A stretch of DNA of 64,000 nucleotides from Streptomyces albiflavescens (GCF_014645835.1 NZ_BMMM01000009.1:275960-339959), one strand, 5' to 3'. Counted from the stretch's first letter, positions 35,460-44,431 are shown. Notes: generated from the sequence alone by a model not told the origin. Translations and numbers: made by a program.

Positions 35460-37172
35460 TCAGGGCGCCTGCCGGGTGGTCTTCGAGTCCGCGGTGTGCT
35501 GAGAGCCCATCGAGTCCTGCGAGTCCTGCGAGTCCTTCGCGCTCGCCGCGTTCCCTGAGGTCTCTTCGCTCGTCGAACGATCGCCCGGCGCGACCGCCTT
35601 CGGCTCCGCGTGCGGCGCGCACCCCGTGCGCCGCGCCGGGAGCCGACCCTCCAGCAGATACGCGTCCAGGTAACCGTTGACGCACTGGTTGGGCCCGCCC
35701 CCGATCCCGTGCGTCCCGGACTCCTTCTCGGTCACCAGGACCGAGCCGGACAGCCGCCGCTGCAGCTCCCGGGCCCCTTCGTACGGGGTCGCCGCGTCCC
35801 GTTCGGCCGCGAGGATCAGGGTCGGCGGCAGCGCCCCGGGCCGCGTCCGTACGTCGAGGGGCTTCTGCCGCGGCACCGGCCAGTACGCGCACGGCAGGTT
35901 CGTCCACACGTTGTCCCAGGTCTCGAACGGCGCCATGCGTGCGAGGCGCGTGTTGTCGCGGTCCCAGGTGCGCCAGTCGGCCGGCCAGGAGGCGTCGTTG
36001 CACTCGACCGCCGTGTAGACCGCGTTGCCGTTCTCCTGCTCGGCCGCCGCGTCCGGAGACGGACCGGCCTGCTCGATCAGCGGCTTCGGGTCGCCCTTCA
36101 GATAGGCGGAGAGCGCCGTGGCGCGCTGCGGCCAGTAGTCGTCGAAGTACCCGGCCTCCAGGAACGCGCCCTGCAACTGCGCGGGCCCCACCTTGCCGCC
36201 CGCGGGCGAGGCGGCGAGCTGCGCACGCACCTTCTCGTAGCTGTGCCGTACTTCTTCGGGTGTGCCACCGAGCCCGTACACGTCGTCGTGTTTGGCGACC
36301 CAGGTGCGGAAGTCGGTCCAGCGGCGCTCGAACGCGACCGACTGGTCGAGGTTGTTCCGGTACCAGATCAGGTCGGGGTCGGGATTCACCGCCGAGTCGA
36401 AGACCATCCGGCGTACGTGCGAGGGGAAGAGCGTCGCGTAGAGGGCACCGAAGTACGTCCCGTACGAGGCGCCCATGAAGGTCAGCTTCGGCTCGCCGAG
36501 CGCGGCGCGCAGTACCTCCAGGTCGCGAGCGTTGTTGAGCGAGGTGTAGTGGCGCAGGGCGCTGCCCGAGCGCTCGGCGCACCCGCGCGCGTACGCCTTC
36601 GCCTCGGCGATGCGCTCCTGCTTGTACGACTCCGAGGGGAACGTCGGCGCCTGCGAGGGTGCCTTCACAAAGCGCTTCGGGTCCTGGCAGGACAGCGGCG
36701 CGGAGCGGTCGACCCCGCGCGGTGCGTAGCCGACGAGGTCGTACGCCGCCGCGATGCGCTGCCACGCGGGCAGGAACCCCGCCAGCGGGAAGTCCATGCT
36801 GGAGGCGCCCGGGCCGCCGGGGTTGTAGACGAGGGAGCCCTGTCGCGGCACCTTCCGCTTCGAGTTCTTCGCGTCCTTGCCGCTGGCCTTGACGCGGCTG
36901 ACGGTCAGCTTGATCCGCTTCCCGTCGGGGTGGGCGTAGTCGAGGGGCACCGTGACCGTGCCGCACTGGAGGCTGCCCGGGGCGTCCTGCTCCTTGGCGC
37001 ACTTTCCGAAGTGGATGCCCGTGGCCGCGGCGCGGTCGGCGGCGACGGCGGTGCCGCGCATCTCGGCCGAGCCTGCCGGATCCTGCCAGGCCGGTTGGCC
37101 GGTCGCCGGAGCGGCGACGAGGGCGGTCAGGAGCATGGACCCTGCGGTTCCGTGGAGGACGGCGGCTCTCAT
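35460..37172 (-). CDS. Secreted alpha/beta hydrolase (tripeptidyl aminopeptidase type)
   Basis: A 570-aa exported hydrolase. The N-terminus (MRAAVLHGTAGSMLLTALVAA) is a signal peptide. Nucleophile Ser lies in GASYGTYFG; the oxyanion region is YNPGGPGASS; a TAP-like C-terminal domain holds PPTLILAAERDAATPY and the His near SGTHGIGGG, as in the SlpD/SlpE and TAP families that release N-terminal tripeptides. The C-terminus is a low-complexity tail with repeated SQD units. The ATG follows GAAGGGA by 7 nt; upstream open frame is spurious. Confidence 0.87.
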   Translation of the reverse strand: MRAAVLHGTAGSMLLTALVAAPATGQPAWQDPAGSAEMRGTAVAADRAAATGIHFGKCAKEQDAPGSLQCGTVTVPLDYAHPDGKRIKLTVSRVKASGKDAKNSKRKVPRQGSLVYNPGGPGASSMDFPLAGFLPAWQRIAAAYDLVGYAPRGVDRSAPLSCQDPKRFVKAPSQAPTFPSESYKQERIAEAKAYARGCAERSGSALRHYTSLNNARDLEVLRAALGEPKLTFMGASYGTYFGALYATLFPSHVRRMVFDSAVNPDPDLIWYRNNLDQSVAFERRWTDFRTWVAKHDDVYGLGGTPEEVRHSYEKVRAQLAASPAGGKVGPAQLQGAFLEAGYFDDYWPQRATALSAYLKGDPKPLIEQAGPSPDAAAEQENGNAVYTAVECNDASWPADWRTWDRDNTRLARMAPFETWDNVWTNLPCAYWPVPRQKPLDVRTRPGALPPTLILAAERDAATPYEGARELQRRLSGSVLVTEKESGTHGIGGGPNQCVNGYLDAYLLEGRLPARRTGCAPHAEPKAVAPGDRSTSEETSGNAASAKDSQDSQDSMGSQHTADSKTTRQAP

Positions 37173-37339
37173 CGCGAATCCCTTCAACGCGCGGCAGCGA
37201 CAAAAGGGATGTTTCGTTCGGTGATTGGCGAAGTAAAGCACCGGGCCGCCGGTGTCGGCCCCTATGACCCCGATGCGCCCCCCTGGGGCGCCCGGAGCCC
37301 CTTTTTGCGAGCCGCCCCTCAGCCCCTTGCCGGGATCCT

Positions 37340-38125
37340 TCACCAGCCCCTTCGCTCGGGGCTGCGGTCGCGGTGCGTGAACGCCGCGCGCAGGTCCGGC
37401 TCGCCGATCGCGCGGACACCGCGGACGGCGACGGAGGTGAGATACGTACGGTCGTCGTCGGCGTCGTCGGCGCGCCGGGCGAGGGTGCCGAGCAGCCGCT
37501 GTCCGGCCGGGGAGGCCCAGCGGGTGTAGGGATGCACCTCGATGCGGGCGATGGCGAGGCAGCTCAGTGTGAGGACCAGCGGGAGCGCGAACCAGACCGC
37601 GACCGGGACCTCGTTCCCGGTGGTCTGGGCGGGCAGCAGCAGGGCCACGGCCCCCAGCGCGAGGACGGCCGCCGCGGCGGCCTGGACCTGGCGGACGGCA
37701 CCGGCGATGGTGGTGCGGGCGCCGTCGGGGACGGCGAGGCCCGCCGCGACCAGGTGGTCGGCGAGGCGGCGAACCGAGTCCGCGGCGGCCGCGGTCGTGC
37801 GTACGGGTGCGATCCGGGACTGACCCTCCGGGCCGATGGCTCCTATGACCGAGCGCTCCATGTCGTCGCGCCCGCGTGGGTCCACGACGGTCGCCCAGCC
37901 GGTGTGCGCGAGCAGCAGCCGGCGCTGGCGGGCCATCGACACCAGGGTCAGATCGGCGACCCGGGCGGGGCCGCCGGAGAGGAACGCCGCCTCGTACAGC
38001 GTGAGGTCGTGCCCGCGGGCCGCGTTCGCGTCGACTGCCGCCGCGCGTACGGCCGCCAGGCACAGCCGGGTGCAGGAGGTGCCGGCCGCGGCCCAGGCCA
38101 GGAGCAGGAGAAGGACCCAGAACAT
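37340..38125 (-). CDS. TIGR04222 domain-containing membrane protein
   Basis: A 261-aa protein with an N-terminal helix (1-20), a soluble part beginning around LTLYEAAFLSGGPARVADLTLVSM (the recognisable TIGR04222 region) and two C-terminal helices around residues 145-190. Family members often end in a Gly/Cys-rich low-complexity tail; this one instead ends in a charged stretch without Cys. It is last in a minus-strand group with DUF4142 and DUF692 genes. No good ribosome site precedes the ATG. Function unknown. Confidence 0.72.
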   Translation of the reverse strand: MFWVLLLLLAWAAAGTSCTRLCLAAVRAAAVDANAARGHDLTLYEAAFLSGGPARVADLTLVSMARQRRLLLAHTGWATVVDPRGRDDMERSVIGAIGPEGQSRIAPVRTTAAAADSVRRLADHLVAAGLAVPDGARTTIAGAVRQVQAAAAAVLALGAVALLLPAQTTGNEVPVAVWFALPLVLTLSCLAIARIEVHPYTRWASPAGQRLLGTLARRADDADDDRTYLTSVAVRGVRAIGEPDLRAAFTHRDRSPERRGW

Positions 38126-38284
38126 GGCGTTTTTCTATGCCAAGGGCCGGGCGGGCGCCATGGGTTATTCACCATGTGGACGGAGCGTTGCCGGTATGTG
38201 ACGTTCCGCCGTGCTCGCGCTCCCACTCGGAGTGCGGCTTCTCCGCTTGGTTCTGCGCGGCGCCCGTGGAGCCCTGCGGGGCTA

Positions 38285-38337
38285 GGGGGTTTCTGATGGA
38301 TCTCCGGCGACGCCGCGGAGATCCATCAGAAACCCCC
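38285..38337. mobile_element. MITE, arm-only copy (53 bp)
   Basis: Only the two 22-bp inverted arms of the MITE family joined by a 9-nt loop (GCGACGCCG), flanked on both sides by TA. The right-hand TA plus the first element base form the stop codon of the adjacent DUF4142 gene. It is a perfect hairpin and could also terminate transcription. Confidence 0.9.
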
Positions 38338-39104
38338 TAAGGAGTTGAGGAGGGCTTGGCGCGCGAGGCGGCCGGCGGCAGGGGGTAGCCCGACGACGGG
38401 GTCACCGGGATCGGCGAGCCCGGGGACTGCGTAGGGCCGGGCGGGGCCGGGGAGTTGGTGAGCGGCGGCGGACTCGCGGTGGCCGCGTCCTGGGCGAGGG
38501 CGTCGAAGTCGACGTATCCGGTGGCCTCGAGGACCTTGATGTGGTCGAGCACGGTGGTGTTCGCGTCGTCGGCGAGGTCGCGTACGAGCGAGTTGCGGGT
38601 GTTCGCGCGGACCTGGGCGACCACGGAGAAGACCTTGCCGTGAGCCTTGCGCAGGATGTTCGCGAACTTCTGGTCGTAGTCCGTGCCGTGCGCCGCGCTC
38701 AGCGTGGCCAGCCATTGCTGCTGCTGCGGGTTGGGCTGGTTGGGCAGCTCCAGGCCGAGCCGCGCGGCGACATTGCGGACTCGGGCGTCCAGGAACGTGT
38801 GGCCCTCGATGAGGTGCTCGCCCGCCGTGCGCACGGCCTGGGTGGTGCCGCGCTCCTGGGCCTGCTGGCCCGCGGGCAGCTCCCACAGTCCGGCCAGCCG
38901 GACCTTGGTGATGAATTCCCGGTCCAGGGCAGACAGCGGACCGAACTGGGTCGACACGGTCTGTGCGTTCAAGGTGTCCAGGCCGGTGCCGGAGCGGTCC
39001 GCGTACGACCAGACCGGAAAGACCAGCGCGACCAGGGTCGCCGTGAGGCCCGTGATGACGAGCCCGGTGCCACTGACCAATCCGGTGCGGTTGATGGATC
39101 GCAT
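38337..39104 (-). CDS. DUF4142 domain-containing protein, copy 1, 3' end formed by MITE
   Basis: A 255-aa exported or membrane-anchored protein: N-terminal helix (about 10-30), then a DUF4142 helical domain (about 55-200, with GPLSALDREFITKVRLAGLWELPAG and EGHTFLDARVRNVAARLG) and a Pro/Ser-rich tail. ATG at 39104 behind GGAGG. Its last codon is followed by TAG made from the TA duplication and first G of the 53-bp MITE, so the original C-terminus has probably been cut. A close paralogue is at 40888-41682. Function unknown. Confidence 0.82.
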   Translation of the reverse strand: MRSINRTGLVSGTGLVITGLTATLVALVFPVWSYADRSGTGLDTLNAQTVSTQFGPLSALDREFITKVRLAGLWELPAGQQAQERGTTQAVRTAGEHLIEGHTFLDARVRNVAARLGLELPNQPNPQQQQWLATLSAAHGTDYDQKFANILRKAHGKVFSVVAQVRANTRNSLVRDLADDANTTVLDHIKVLEATGYVDFDALAQDAATASPPPLTNSPAPPGPTQSPGSPIPVTPSSGYPLPPAASRAKPSSTP

Positions 39105-39151
39105 GGTGCCTCCTGCTTGCGGCACCGCACGCTAGTGCGCTTCGGGTGCGA

Positions 39152-39182
39152 GTTGGCATATTACTGCGGGCGCTACGCCAAC
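39152..39182. promoter_or_regulatory. Dyad with TAATAT in the DUF4142 promoter region
   Basis: GTTGGC and GCCAAC arms separated by 19 bp; on the minus strand a TAATAT hexamer lies between them, 42 bp before the DUF4142 start. A regulated promoter is plausible. Confidence 0.35.
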
Positions 39183-39354
39183 TGCCGTACGTGGAGAAGG
39201 GATTGGCCGGGGGGTGAAACGCGCCGGATGCGGTACTTCAGGCGCACGCCAGACCACCTCAAAGCCGTGGAAACCGGGCACGCACATCCGTCGCACAGGG
39301 GGCCGTGTTAACCCCGGCACACTCCCCGGCGGTGCGGGGCCGCCGCACGCGTAC

Positions 39355-40728
39355 TCAGCGGCGCAGCAGCACCCGGCGGGTGGCGCGGGCCAGCCGGGCC
39401 GTGGGGCGCTGCGACAGCGGGGCCGGGCCCGAGCGCGCCAGCCACCAGTCGCGCAGCCGGCGCCGCGTCTCCGCGTCCTCGGGGCGTCCCGCGAGGAGCA
39501 GCTGTTCGGCGAAGTCGAGGGCGTCGCGCCGGTAACCCCCGGTCATCGGATGCCCTTGCGCATACGCGAGAAACGCCGGCCGGTACCCCTCCGCCAGGAT
39601 CTCCGGCAGCTCCGCGGCCACCTTCGCGACCACGTCCGCCCGCTTGGCGGCGAGCGCCCGCGCCTGCACCCCGAGCCGTACCCGGTCGAACCCCTCGGGC
39701 ACGGGGGTGCCCGCGACGAGCGCGGACAGCAGCGCGGCCTGTGCCAGCGCGAGCCGCTGCCGGGCGGGGGCGGAGTCCTGCGCTCCGGCCGCTCCGGCTG
39801 CTCCGGAGGGAGAACCTGCTGCGTCCGAGGCGTCCGAGGCGTCCGAGGCGCCCAAGGCGACTGAGAGGTCCGAGGGGTTCACGGGAGCGGCACTCGTGGC
39901 CTTCTCCAGGGTCCCCCGAATCGCCCCCAGTTCCCTTTCGAGCTCCCCGGGCTCCGGAAAGTTCTCGTCCCGTTCGAGGAGGACCCCCGGCGGGCTCACC
40001 CGGGAGGCGAGGTCCGCCAGAATGTCCAGGACCTGCCGGGGCACGGGGTGGGCGTGACTGTCGTGCCAGACGCCGTCGCGTTCGAAGCCGCCGGCGACGT
40101 GGACGTAGGCGATGGCTTCGACCGGGAGTTCGTCGAGGGCCTTGGCGGGGTCCTCGCCTCGGTTGACGTGGTTGGTGTGGAGGTTGGCGACATCGATGAG
40201 AAGGCGTACGCCGGTGCGGTCGACCAGGTCGTAGAGGAACTGGCCCTCCGTCATCTCCTCGCCGGGCCACGAGATCAGCGCGGCGATGTTCTCCACCGCG
40301 AGCGGAACGGGCAGGGCGTCCTGCGCGATACGGATGTTCTCGCACAGCACGTCCAGGGCGTCCCGGGTGCGGGGGACCGGCAGCAGATGCCCGGCCTCCA
40401 GCAGCGGCGAGGCGGTGAGCGGCCCGCCGGCCCGTACGAAGGCGATGTGCTCCGTGACGAGCGGTGAGCCGAGCGCCTCGGCCCGCTCGGCGAGCGCGGT
40501 GAGGCGGGACTCGTCGGGCCGGTCCGCGCCGCCGAGGCCGAGCGAGACCCCGTGCGGCACGACCGTGACCCCGCGCTCGCGCAGCCGCAGCAGCGACTCG
40601 GGGAGATGCCCGGGGCACAGGTTCTCGGCCACGGCCTCGACCCAGTCGATGCCGGGCATGCGCTCCACGGCCTCGGCGATCTCCGGCCGCCACCCGATTC
40701 CCGTCCCCAGTTGCGTCAGCTGCTTCAT
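39355..40728 (-). CDS. DUF692 family protein (multinuclear iron oxygenase, MNIO) with C-terminal extension
   Basis: A 457-aa protein. Residues 1-275 form the DUF692 TIM-barrel-like domain; metal ligands are expected in VVPHGVSLGLGG, VTEHIAFV, LAVENIAALISWPGEEM, IDVANLHTNHVN and AYVHVAGG. A Ser/Ala/Asp low-complexity linker (about 290-325) leads to a helical C-terminal domain (about 325-430) resembling the DUF2063-type domain. MNIO enzymes such as MbnB, TglH and ChrH oxidatively modify Cys or Asp in peptides. Its neighbours are two DUF4142 genes and a TIGR04222 gene; no short precursor peptide was found. Confidence 0.85.
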   Translation of the reverse strand: MKQLTQLGTGIGWRPEIAEAVERMPGIDWVEAVAENLCPGHLPESLLRLRERGVTVVPHGVSLGLGGADRPDESRLTALAERAEALGSPLVTEHIAFVRAGGPLTASPLLEAGHLLPVPRTRDALDVLCENIRIAQDALPVPLAVENIAALISWPGEEMTEGQFLYDLVDRTGVRLLIDVANLHTNHVNRGEDPAKALDELPVEAIAYVHVAGGFERDGVWHDSHAHPVPRQVLDILADLASRVSPPGVLLERDENFPEPGELERELGAIRGTLEKATSAAPVNPSDLSVALGASDASDASDAAGSPSGAAGAAGAQDSAPARQRLALAQAALLSALVAGTPVPEGFDRVRLGVQARALAAKRADVVAKVAAELPEILAEGYRPAFLAYAQGHPMTGGYRRDALDFAEQLLLAGRPEDAETRRRLRDWWLARSGPAPLSQRPTARLARATRRVLLRR

Positions 40729-40887
40729 GTCCCCTCCTCCGTCAACTCCGTCAACAACCTCGACCAGACCCTGCGTGTCGTCTCCTTACGACGGACCTGT
40801 TCCGGCGTGACGGAGTCATGGCCCCGGGACCCGGGGCCGAACCCATCCGAACGGACCTTCAGAGCAACATTTGAGGTTCCGCGCGGG

Positions 40888-41682
40888 CTACTGGAGCACC
40901 TTGTCCGAGTCCGTGGGCTGCGGTCGGCTGGTGTTGATGTTGGCGTCGGGCTGCGGCAGCGCCGACGGGTTCGACGAGACGTTGACACCGGCTCCCGGCT
41001 GGACGGGCGGCGCGGAGGCCGTCGACGCGCCGACGGTCGGCGCCGGGGGACCGGTCGGGCTGGCGGTCGACGTGGCGGCCGCGGCCGCGGCGATGGCGTC
41101 GAAGTCGACCGCTCCGGTCTTCTCCAGCATCGTGATGTGGTCGAGCACCGTCAGGCTGGTGTCCGAGGCCAGCTGGCGCACCAGCGTGTTGCGGGTGCTG
41201 TTGCGGACCGCGCCGATCGCCGGAAAGATCTTGCCGTGCGCGGACCGCAACAGGTTCGCGAACTTGTACTCGTACTCCTTGCCGGACGCCGCCGTCAGCT
41301 CCTTCAGCCAGCCCTGCTGCTGCTCGTTCGGCTGGTTGGGCAGCTCGACGTTGAGCTGGGCCGCCACGATCCGCACCCGCTTGTCGAGGTCGGTGTGCCC
41401 GACGATCAGGTGATCGCCCGCCTCCTTGATCGCTTGGGTGGGAGCCCGCTCGATCGCCTGCTGGCCGGCCGGCAACTCCCAGAGGCCGGCCAGTCGCACG
41501 CGTACGATCAGGTCGCGGTCGGCGGCGGTCAGCGGCCCCCAGCGTGTGTTCACCGTCCCGGCCGCGAGATTCGCCGCGCCCGTGCCCGAACGATCGGCGT
41601 ACGACCACACCGGGAACGCGAGTGCGCCGACGGTGGCGACGAGTGCCGCGATGACGAGGGCCGTACCGTTGATACGCCGCAA
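40888..41682 (-). CDS. DUF4142 domain-containing protein, copy 2
   Basis: A 264-aa paralogue of the 38337-39104 protein with the same layout: N-terminal helix (about 8-27, VWSYADRSGTG just after), helical DUF4142 domain (DLIVRVRLAGLWELPAGQQAIER, VGHTDLDKRVRIVAAQL) and a Pro/Ser/Asn-rich tail. It starts at TTG with GGGAGG upstream and lies directly upstream of the DUF692 gene on the same strand. The tail here is intact and shows what the MITE-cut copy may have lost. Confidence 0.82.
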   Translation of the reverse strand: MRRINGTALVIAALVATVGALAFPVWSYADRSGTGAANLAAGTVNTRWGPLTAADRDLIVRVRLAGLWELPAGQQAIERAPTQAIKEAGDHLIVGHTDLDKRVRIVAAQLNVELPNQPNEQQQGWLKELTAASGKEYEYKFANLLRSAHGKIFPAIGAVRNSTRNTLVRQLASDTSLTVLDHITMLEKTGAVDFDAIAAAAAATSTASPTGPPAPTVGASTASAPPVQPGAGVNVSSNPSALPQPDANINTSRPQPTDSDKVLQ

Positions 41683-41857
41683 ATGTGCCTCCCGGGTGAA
41701 CCAACTGGTCGTTGGGAACCTGTGCTTGGCCAGTGCCAGCAGGTACGTACGGGAAGGCTGTGGTGTTCAACCCCGTCGGCGATCAGTCGCCCGAGCCCGG
41801 GATCGACCGCCGCCGGGCTCCCGAACCGGCGGTTCGACGCCGACTCGCGCGGTGCCG

Positions 41858-42466
41858 TCAGTTCGACAGCGGCCACTTCTCCGGGTCGCGTCCCAGGAGT
41901 CGCAGCGCTTCTTCCAGGGAATCCGCCCCGGCCGTCACCTGGAGGGCCGACGCGAACGCGAAGCTCGCGCCGCGGCCCGCGGGATCCGTCGGTACGCGGC
42001 GGGCAACGGCCAGCCCCGCTTCGAGGACATGGCCGGGCAGGTCGAGCCCGACGCCCAGCGTGGCGGCCACGTCCCAGGCGTGCACCACGTAGTCGATGAA
42101 GTGGAACCCGACGGCCACCCGCCCCGGAAACCCGCCCCCGAGCCCAGACAGTACGAACTCCCGCTCCCCGACACCCGGTTCGGCGAACGCGGCGAGCACC
42201 GTCGTCGCGGCTCCCCGGTAGGTCCGAGCCGGGTCGCTCATGTCCTCCGGCTCCCGCCAGTACGCCTCCTCGTGCCCCGCCCCGCGCGCGGCCGCCGCGA
42301 ACCCGTGGTGCTGTGCGGCCATGTGTGCGACCAGTCGCCGCAGTGTCCACCCGGCGCAGGGTGTGTCCCGCTCCCAGTCCGTCTCCCGCGCCAGCCCCAC
42401 GACCCTGAGCGACTCGTGTACGGCGATCCGGTCGAGCTCGACGATGTCCGGTCCAGTCGTTGTCAT
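41858..42466 (-). CDS. DinB-like TIGR03086-family metal-binding protein
   Basis: A 202-aa protein of the mycothiol-dependent maleylpyruvate isomerase/DinB superfamily. Metal-binding histidines are in VAHMAAQHHGF (about residues 45-55) and FHFIDYVVHAWDVA (about 130-143); the N-terminal half carries PCAGWTLRRLVAHM. The ATG at 42466 follows GAGGAGG. Probably a metal- and thiol-dependent enzyme of unknown substrate. Confidence 0.8.
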   Translation of the reverse strand: MTTTGPDIVELDRIAVHESLRVVGLARETDWERDTPCAGWTLRRLVAHMAAQHHGFAAAARGAGHEEAYWREPEDMSDPARTYRGAATTVLAAFAEPGVGEREFVLSGLGGGFPGRVAVGFHFIDYVVHAWDVAATLGVGLDLPGHVLEAGLAVARRVPTDPAGRGASFAFASALQVTAGADSLEEALRLLGRDPEKWPLSN

Positions 42467-42568
42467 CCGGCCTCCTCGGTGAGGAGCCGAGCATAAAACT
42501 ATGCGAACGGTCGTGCTACTAGTTTGGTGTCTCGCCATGGAATCCAACTTCCCTGCGACTTAGGAGAC

Positions 42569-43204
42569 TTAGGGGATCCGGGACGGATCAGTCGCCGCCG
42601 CCCGCAGTCGCGAGGTGATCGCGACACGGGCCCTGTGGTAGGCGACCGTCTCGTCGCGCAGGACGGAGACGGCGTTGGCCGTTTCCATCAACGCGATGAG
42701 TTCGAAGGCGAGTTGAGGGGCGTCGATGTCGGGGTGGAGGTCACCGAGGTCACGGGCCTCGGCAATCGTCCGCTCCACGTGGTCCGTCCACTCCCGCTGG
42801 GCGCGGACCACCGCGTCGTGCACGGGCCCCGACCTGGCGTCGAACTCGGCGATGACCTCGTAGAAGAAACAGCCGCCCGGGAAGACCCTGCCCTGGGAGT
42901 AGTCCAGCCAGAGTTCGCACAGCCGCCGGACGCGGCCGACCCCGGCCGGGGTCTCGGCCGCCGGCCGGATCACCTGCTCGACGTAGATGCGCGCCGCCTC
43001 CCGCACGGTGGCCAGTTGGAGCTCCTGCTTGGAGCCGAAGAGCGCGAAGACTCCGCTCTTGCTGAGCCGGAGCTCGGTGGCCAGACGTCCGACGGACAGC
43101 GCCTCCAGTCCCTCGACGGAGGCGATGTCGACGGTGCGGCTCAGCACCAACTGCCGTGTACGGTTGCCGCGTTCGACCCTGCCGTCCAGCCGGGTGCCGG
43201 CCAT
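42569..43204 (-). CDS. TetR-family transcriptional regulator
   Basis: A 211-aa repressor. The N-terminal helix-turn-helix (about 18-65) contains GLEALSVGRLATELRLSKSGVFALFGSKQELQLA; the C-terminal ligand domain includes FPGGCFFYEVIAEFD, typical of one TetR_C subgroup. It lies 102 bp upstream of the DinB-like gene on the same strand. Ligand and targets unknown. Confidence 0.88.
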   Translation of the reverse strand: MAGTRLDGRVERGNRTRQLVLSRTVDIASVEGLEALSVGRLATELRLSKSGVFALFGSKQELQLATVREAARIYVEQVIRPAAETPAGVGRVRRLCELWLDYSQGRVFPGGCFFYEVIAEFDARSGPVHDAVVRAQREWTDHVERTIAEARDLGDLHPDIDAPQLAFELIALMETANAVSVLRDETVAYHRARVAITSRLRAAATDPSRIP

Positions 43205-43297
43205 CGTGACCTCCCCAGATCCCTCTGTGTGGCAAGAGCCTAACCGGCGCGGGGCGCGCCATCGGGTGCCCGGTCGGCCATGCCGTTCGGTGCCCTA

Positions 43298-43496
43298 GGG
43301 GGCTTCTGATGGATCTCCGCGGCGTCGCGACGCCCGGCACGCACTCTCGCCGCACCGGACAAAAGCCCTAGTAGCTCCTCCCCCACGCTCGGCTTCGCTC
43401 GCGCGGGGGGACCCCCATCGAGGACTTCCGCCCGGCACGCCGAGAGCACGCACCGAACGCCGCTCCTTCTTCCACGGAGATCCATCAGAAACCCCC
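43298..43496 (+). mobile_element. MITE, full-length copy 2 (199 bp)
   Basis: Same element as 10329-10527 in the same orientation, differing only by C for T at element position 6. Flanked by TA on both sides, a perfect target duplication. It fills the gap between the TetR gene and the cupin gene and may terminate transcription of the latter. A predicted protein across it is a coincidental open frame. Confidence 0.9.
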
Positions 43497-43511
43497 TAAG
43501 TGCCCCGCGAC

Positions 43512-44003
43512 TCAGCGTCGTCCGTCCCATGCCGGACTCTGCCGGAAGTACGTGTCGTACAGCTCCTGGACCTCCAACAGGCTCTCCGGCGGCACCTTGC
43601 CGAAGGCGATGCGCTCCAGGTGCCGGAAGTACTCGAAGCGTTCGACACCGGGCGTGATGACGATGAGGATGTCGGCGTCGTGCCCCGGCGCGGCGGAGAA
43701 CGCGTGCGGAACACCGGGCGGTACGACGACGAGGTCGCCGCGCTCGGCGGTCACGATCTCCTCGCCGGAGAGCAGTTGGGCGGTGCCGTCGAGCATGTAG
43801 AACAGCTCGGCGGAGCCGGCGTGGTGGTGCGGCTTGGCGCCGTCGGCGCCGTCGGTGAGGGTGGCGCGCAGCGTTGACAGCGCGCCACCGGTCGAGCTGC
43901 TGTCGGCCAGCAGTTGGATGGCGGTGGGGGCCCGGCCGATCACTTCGGCCTCCGCGGAGCGGACGATCACGGACTTGTCGAAGTCCGGCACGATCAACGA
44001 CAT
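43512..44003 (-). CDS. Cupin domain-containing protein
   Basis: A 163-aa small-barrel protein. The cupin core (about 50-115) has metal ligands in KPHHHAGSAELFYMLDG and PPGVPHAFSA. ATG with GGGAG upstream. It lies 42 bp downstream of the DUF4267 gene, so they probably share a transcript controlled by the CTAGC palindromes. Enzymatic role unknown. Confidence 0.85.
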   Translation of the reverse strand: MSLIVPDFDKSVIVRSAEAEVIGRAPTAIQLLADSSSTGGALSTLRATLTDGADGAKPHHHAGSAELFYMLDGTAQLLSGEEIVTAERGDLVVVPPGVPHAFSAAPGHDADILIVITPGVERFEYFRHLERIAFGKVPPESLLEVQELYDTYFRQSPAWDGRR

Positions 44004-44045
44004 CTCATGACTCCCTGATGCAGGCGATGGTTCGGATGATGACTT

Positions 44046-44417
44046 TCAGACCGCGAAGAGCAGGGCAGCGCTGATGAGGACAACGACCGCTGTGGCGAAG
44101 TGAATTCCGAACGCGACCGCCTTCGTGCCGCCGTGGCGCAGCACTATCAACGTGTCGCCGAGCGGTGTCAGCGCCACGAGCAGCATGAACCATGCCTCGG
44201 CGGTCGCGCCGGCGAAGGCGAGCAGTGCCAGGCCCATGACGCCGAAGGTGGCGTCGCGCAGGCCCTTGATCGCCAGGTAGGCGGCGTCGCCCTGCGGCTT
44301 GGCGGGAACGCCGTACGCGGTGGCGGCCGGTTGCGGCTGCAGCAGGAACCGTGCACCGATGAACAGGACGAGGAGGTCGAGCACGATGGCAAGGCCGTAG
44401 GCCGTGGGCGTGAGCAT
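44046..44417 (-). CDS. DUF4267 family small membrane protein
   Basis: A 123-aa protein with four hydrophobic helices and the motif GARFLLQPQPAATAYGVP typical of DUF4267. ATG follows AAGGAG. Upstream lie two TetR-type palindromes and a truncated regulator on the opposite strand. Function unknown. Confidence 0.8.
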   Translation of the reverse strand: MLTPTAYGLAIVLDLLVLFIGARFLLQPQPAATAYGVPAKPQGDAAYLAIKGLRDATFGVMGLALLAFAGATAEAWFMLLVALTPLGDTLIVLRHGGTKAVAFGIHFATAVVVLISAALLFAV

Positions 44418-44431
44418 GTCGGATCTCCTTG

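Noticed and set aside
35513..35545. 9-bp repeats GAGTCCTGC
   Set aside because: They encode the SQD-rich tail of the hydrolase and look like ordinary low-complexity coding sequence.
35460..38063. An 867-aa fused protein on the minus strand
   Set aside because: The extra N-terminal part is a shadow of the TIGR04222 gene in another frame; the real hydrolase starts at its signal peptide at 37172.
43240..43530. A 96-aa frame across MITE copy 2 (and a related frame across copy 1)
   Set aside because: It is an open frame through a non-coding inverted-repeat element; both copies are near identical at the DNA level and there is no ribosome site or protein-like signal.
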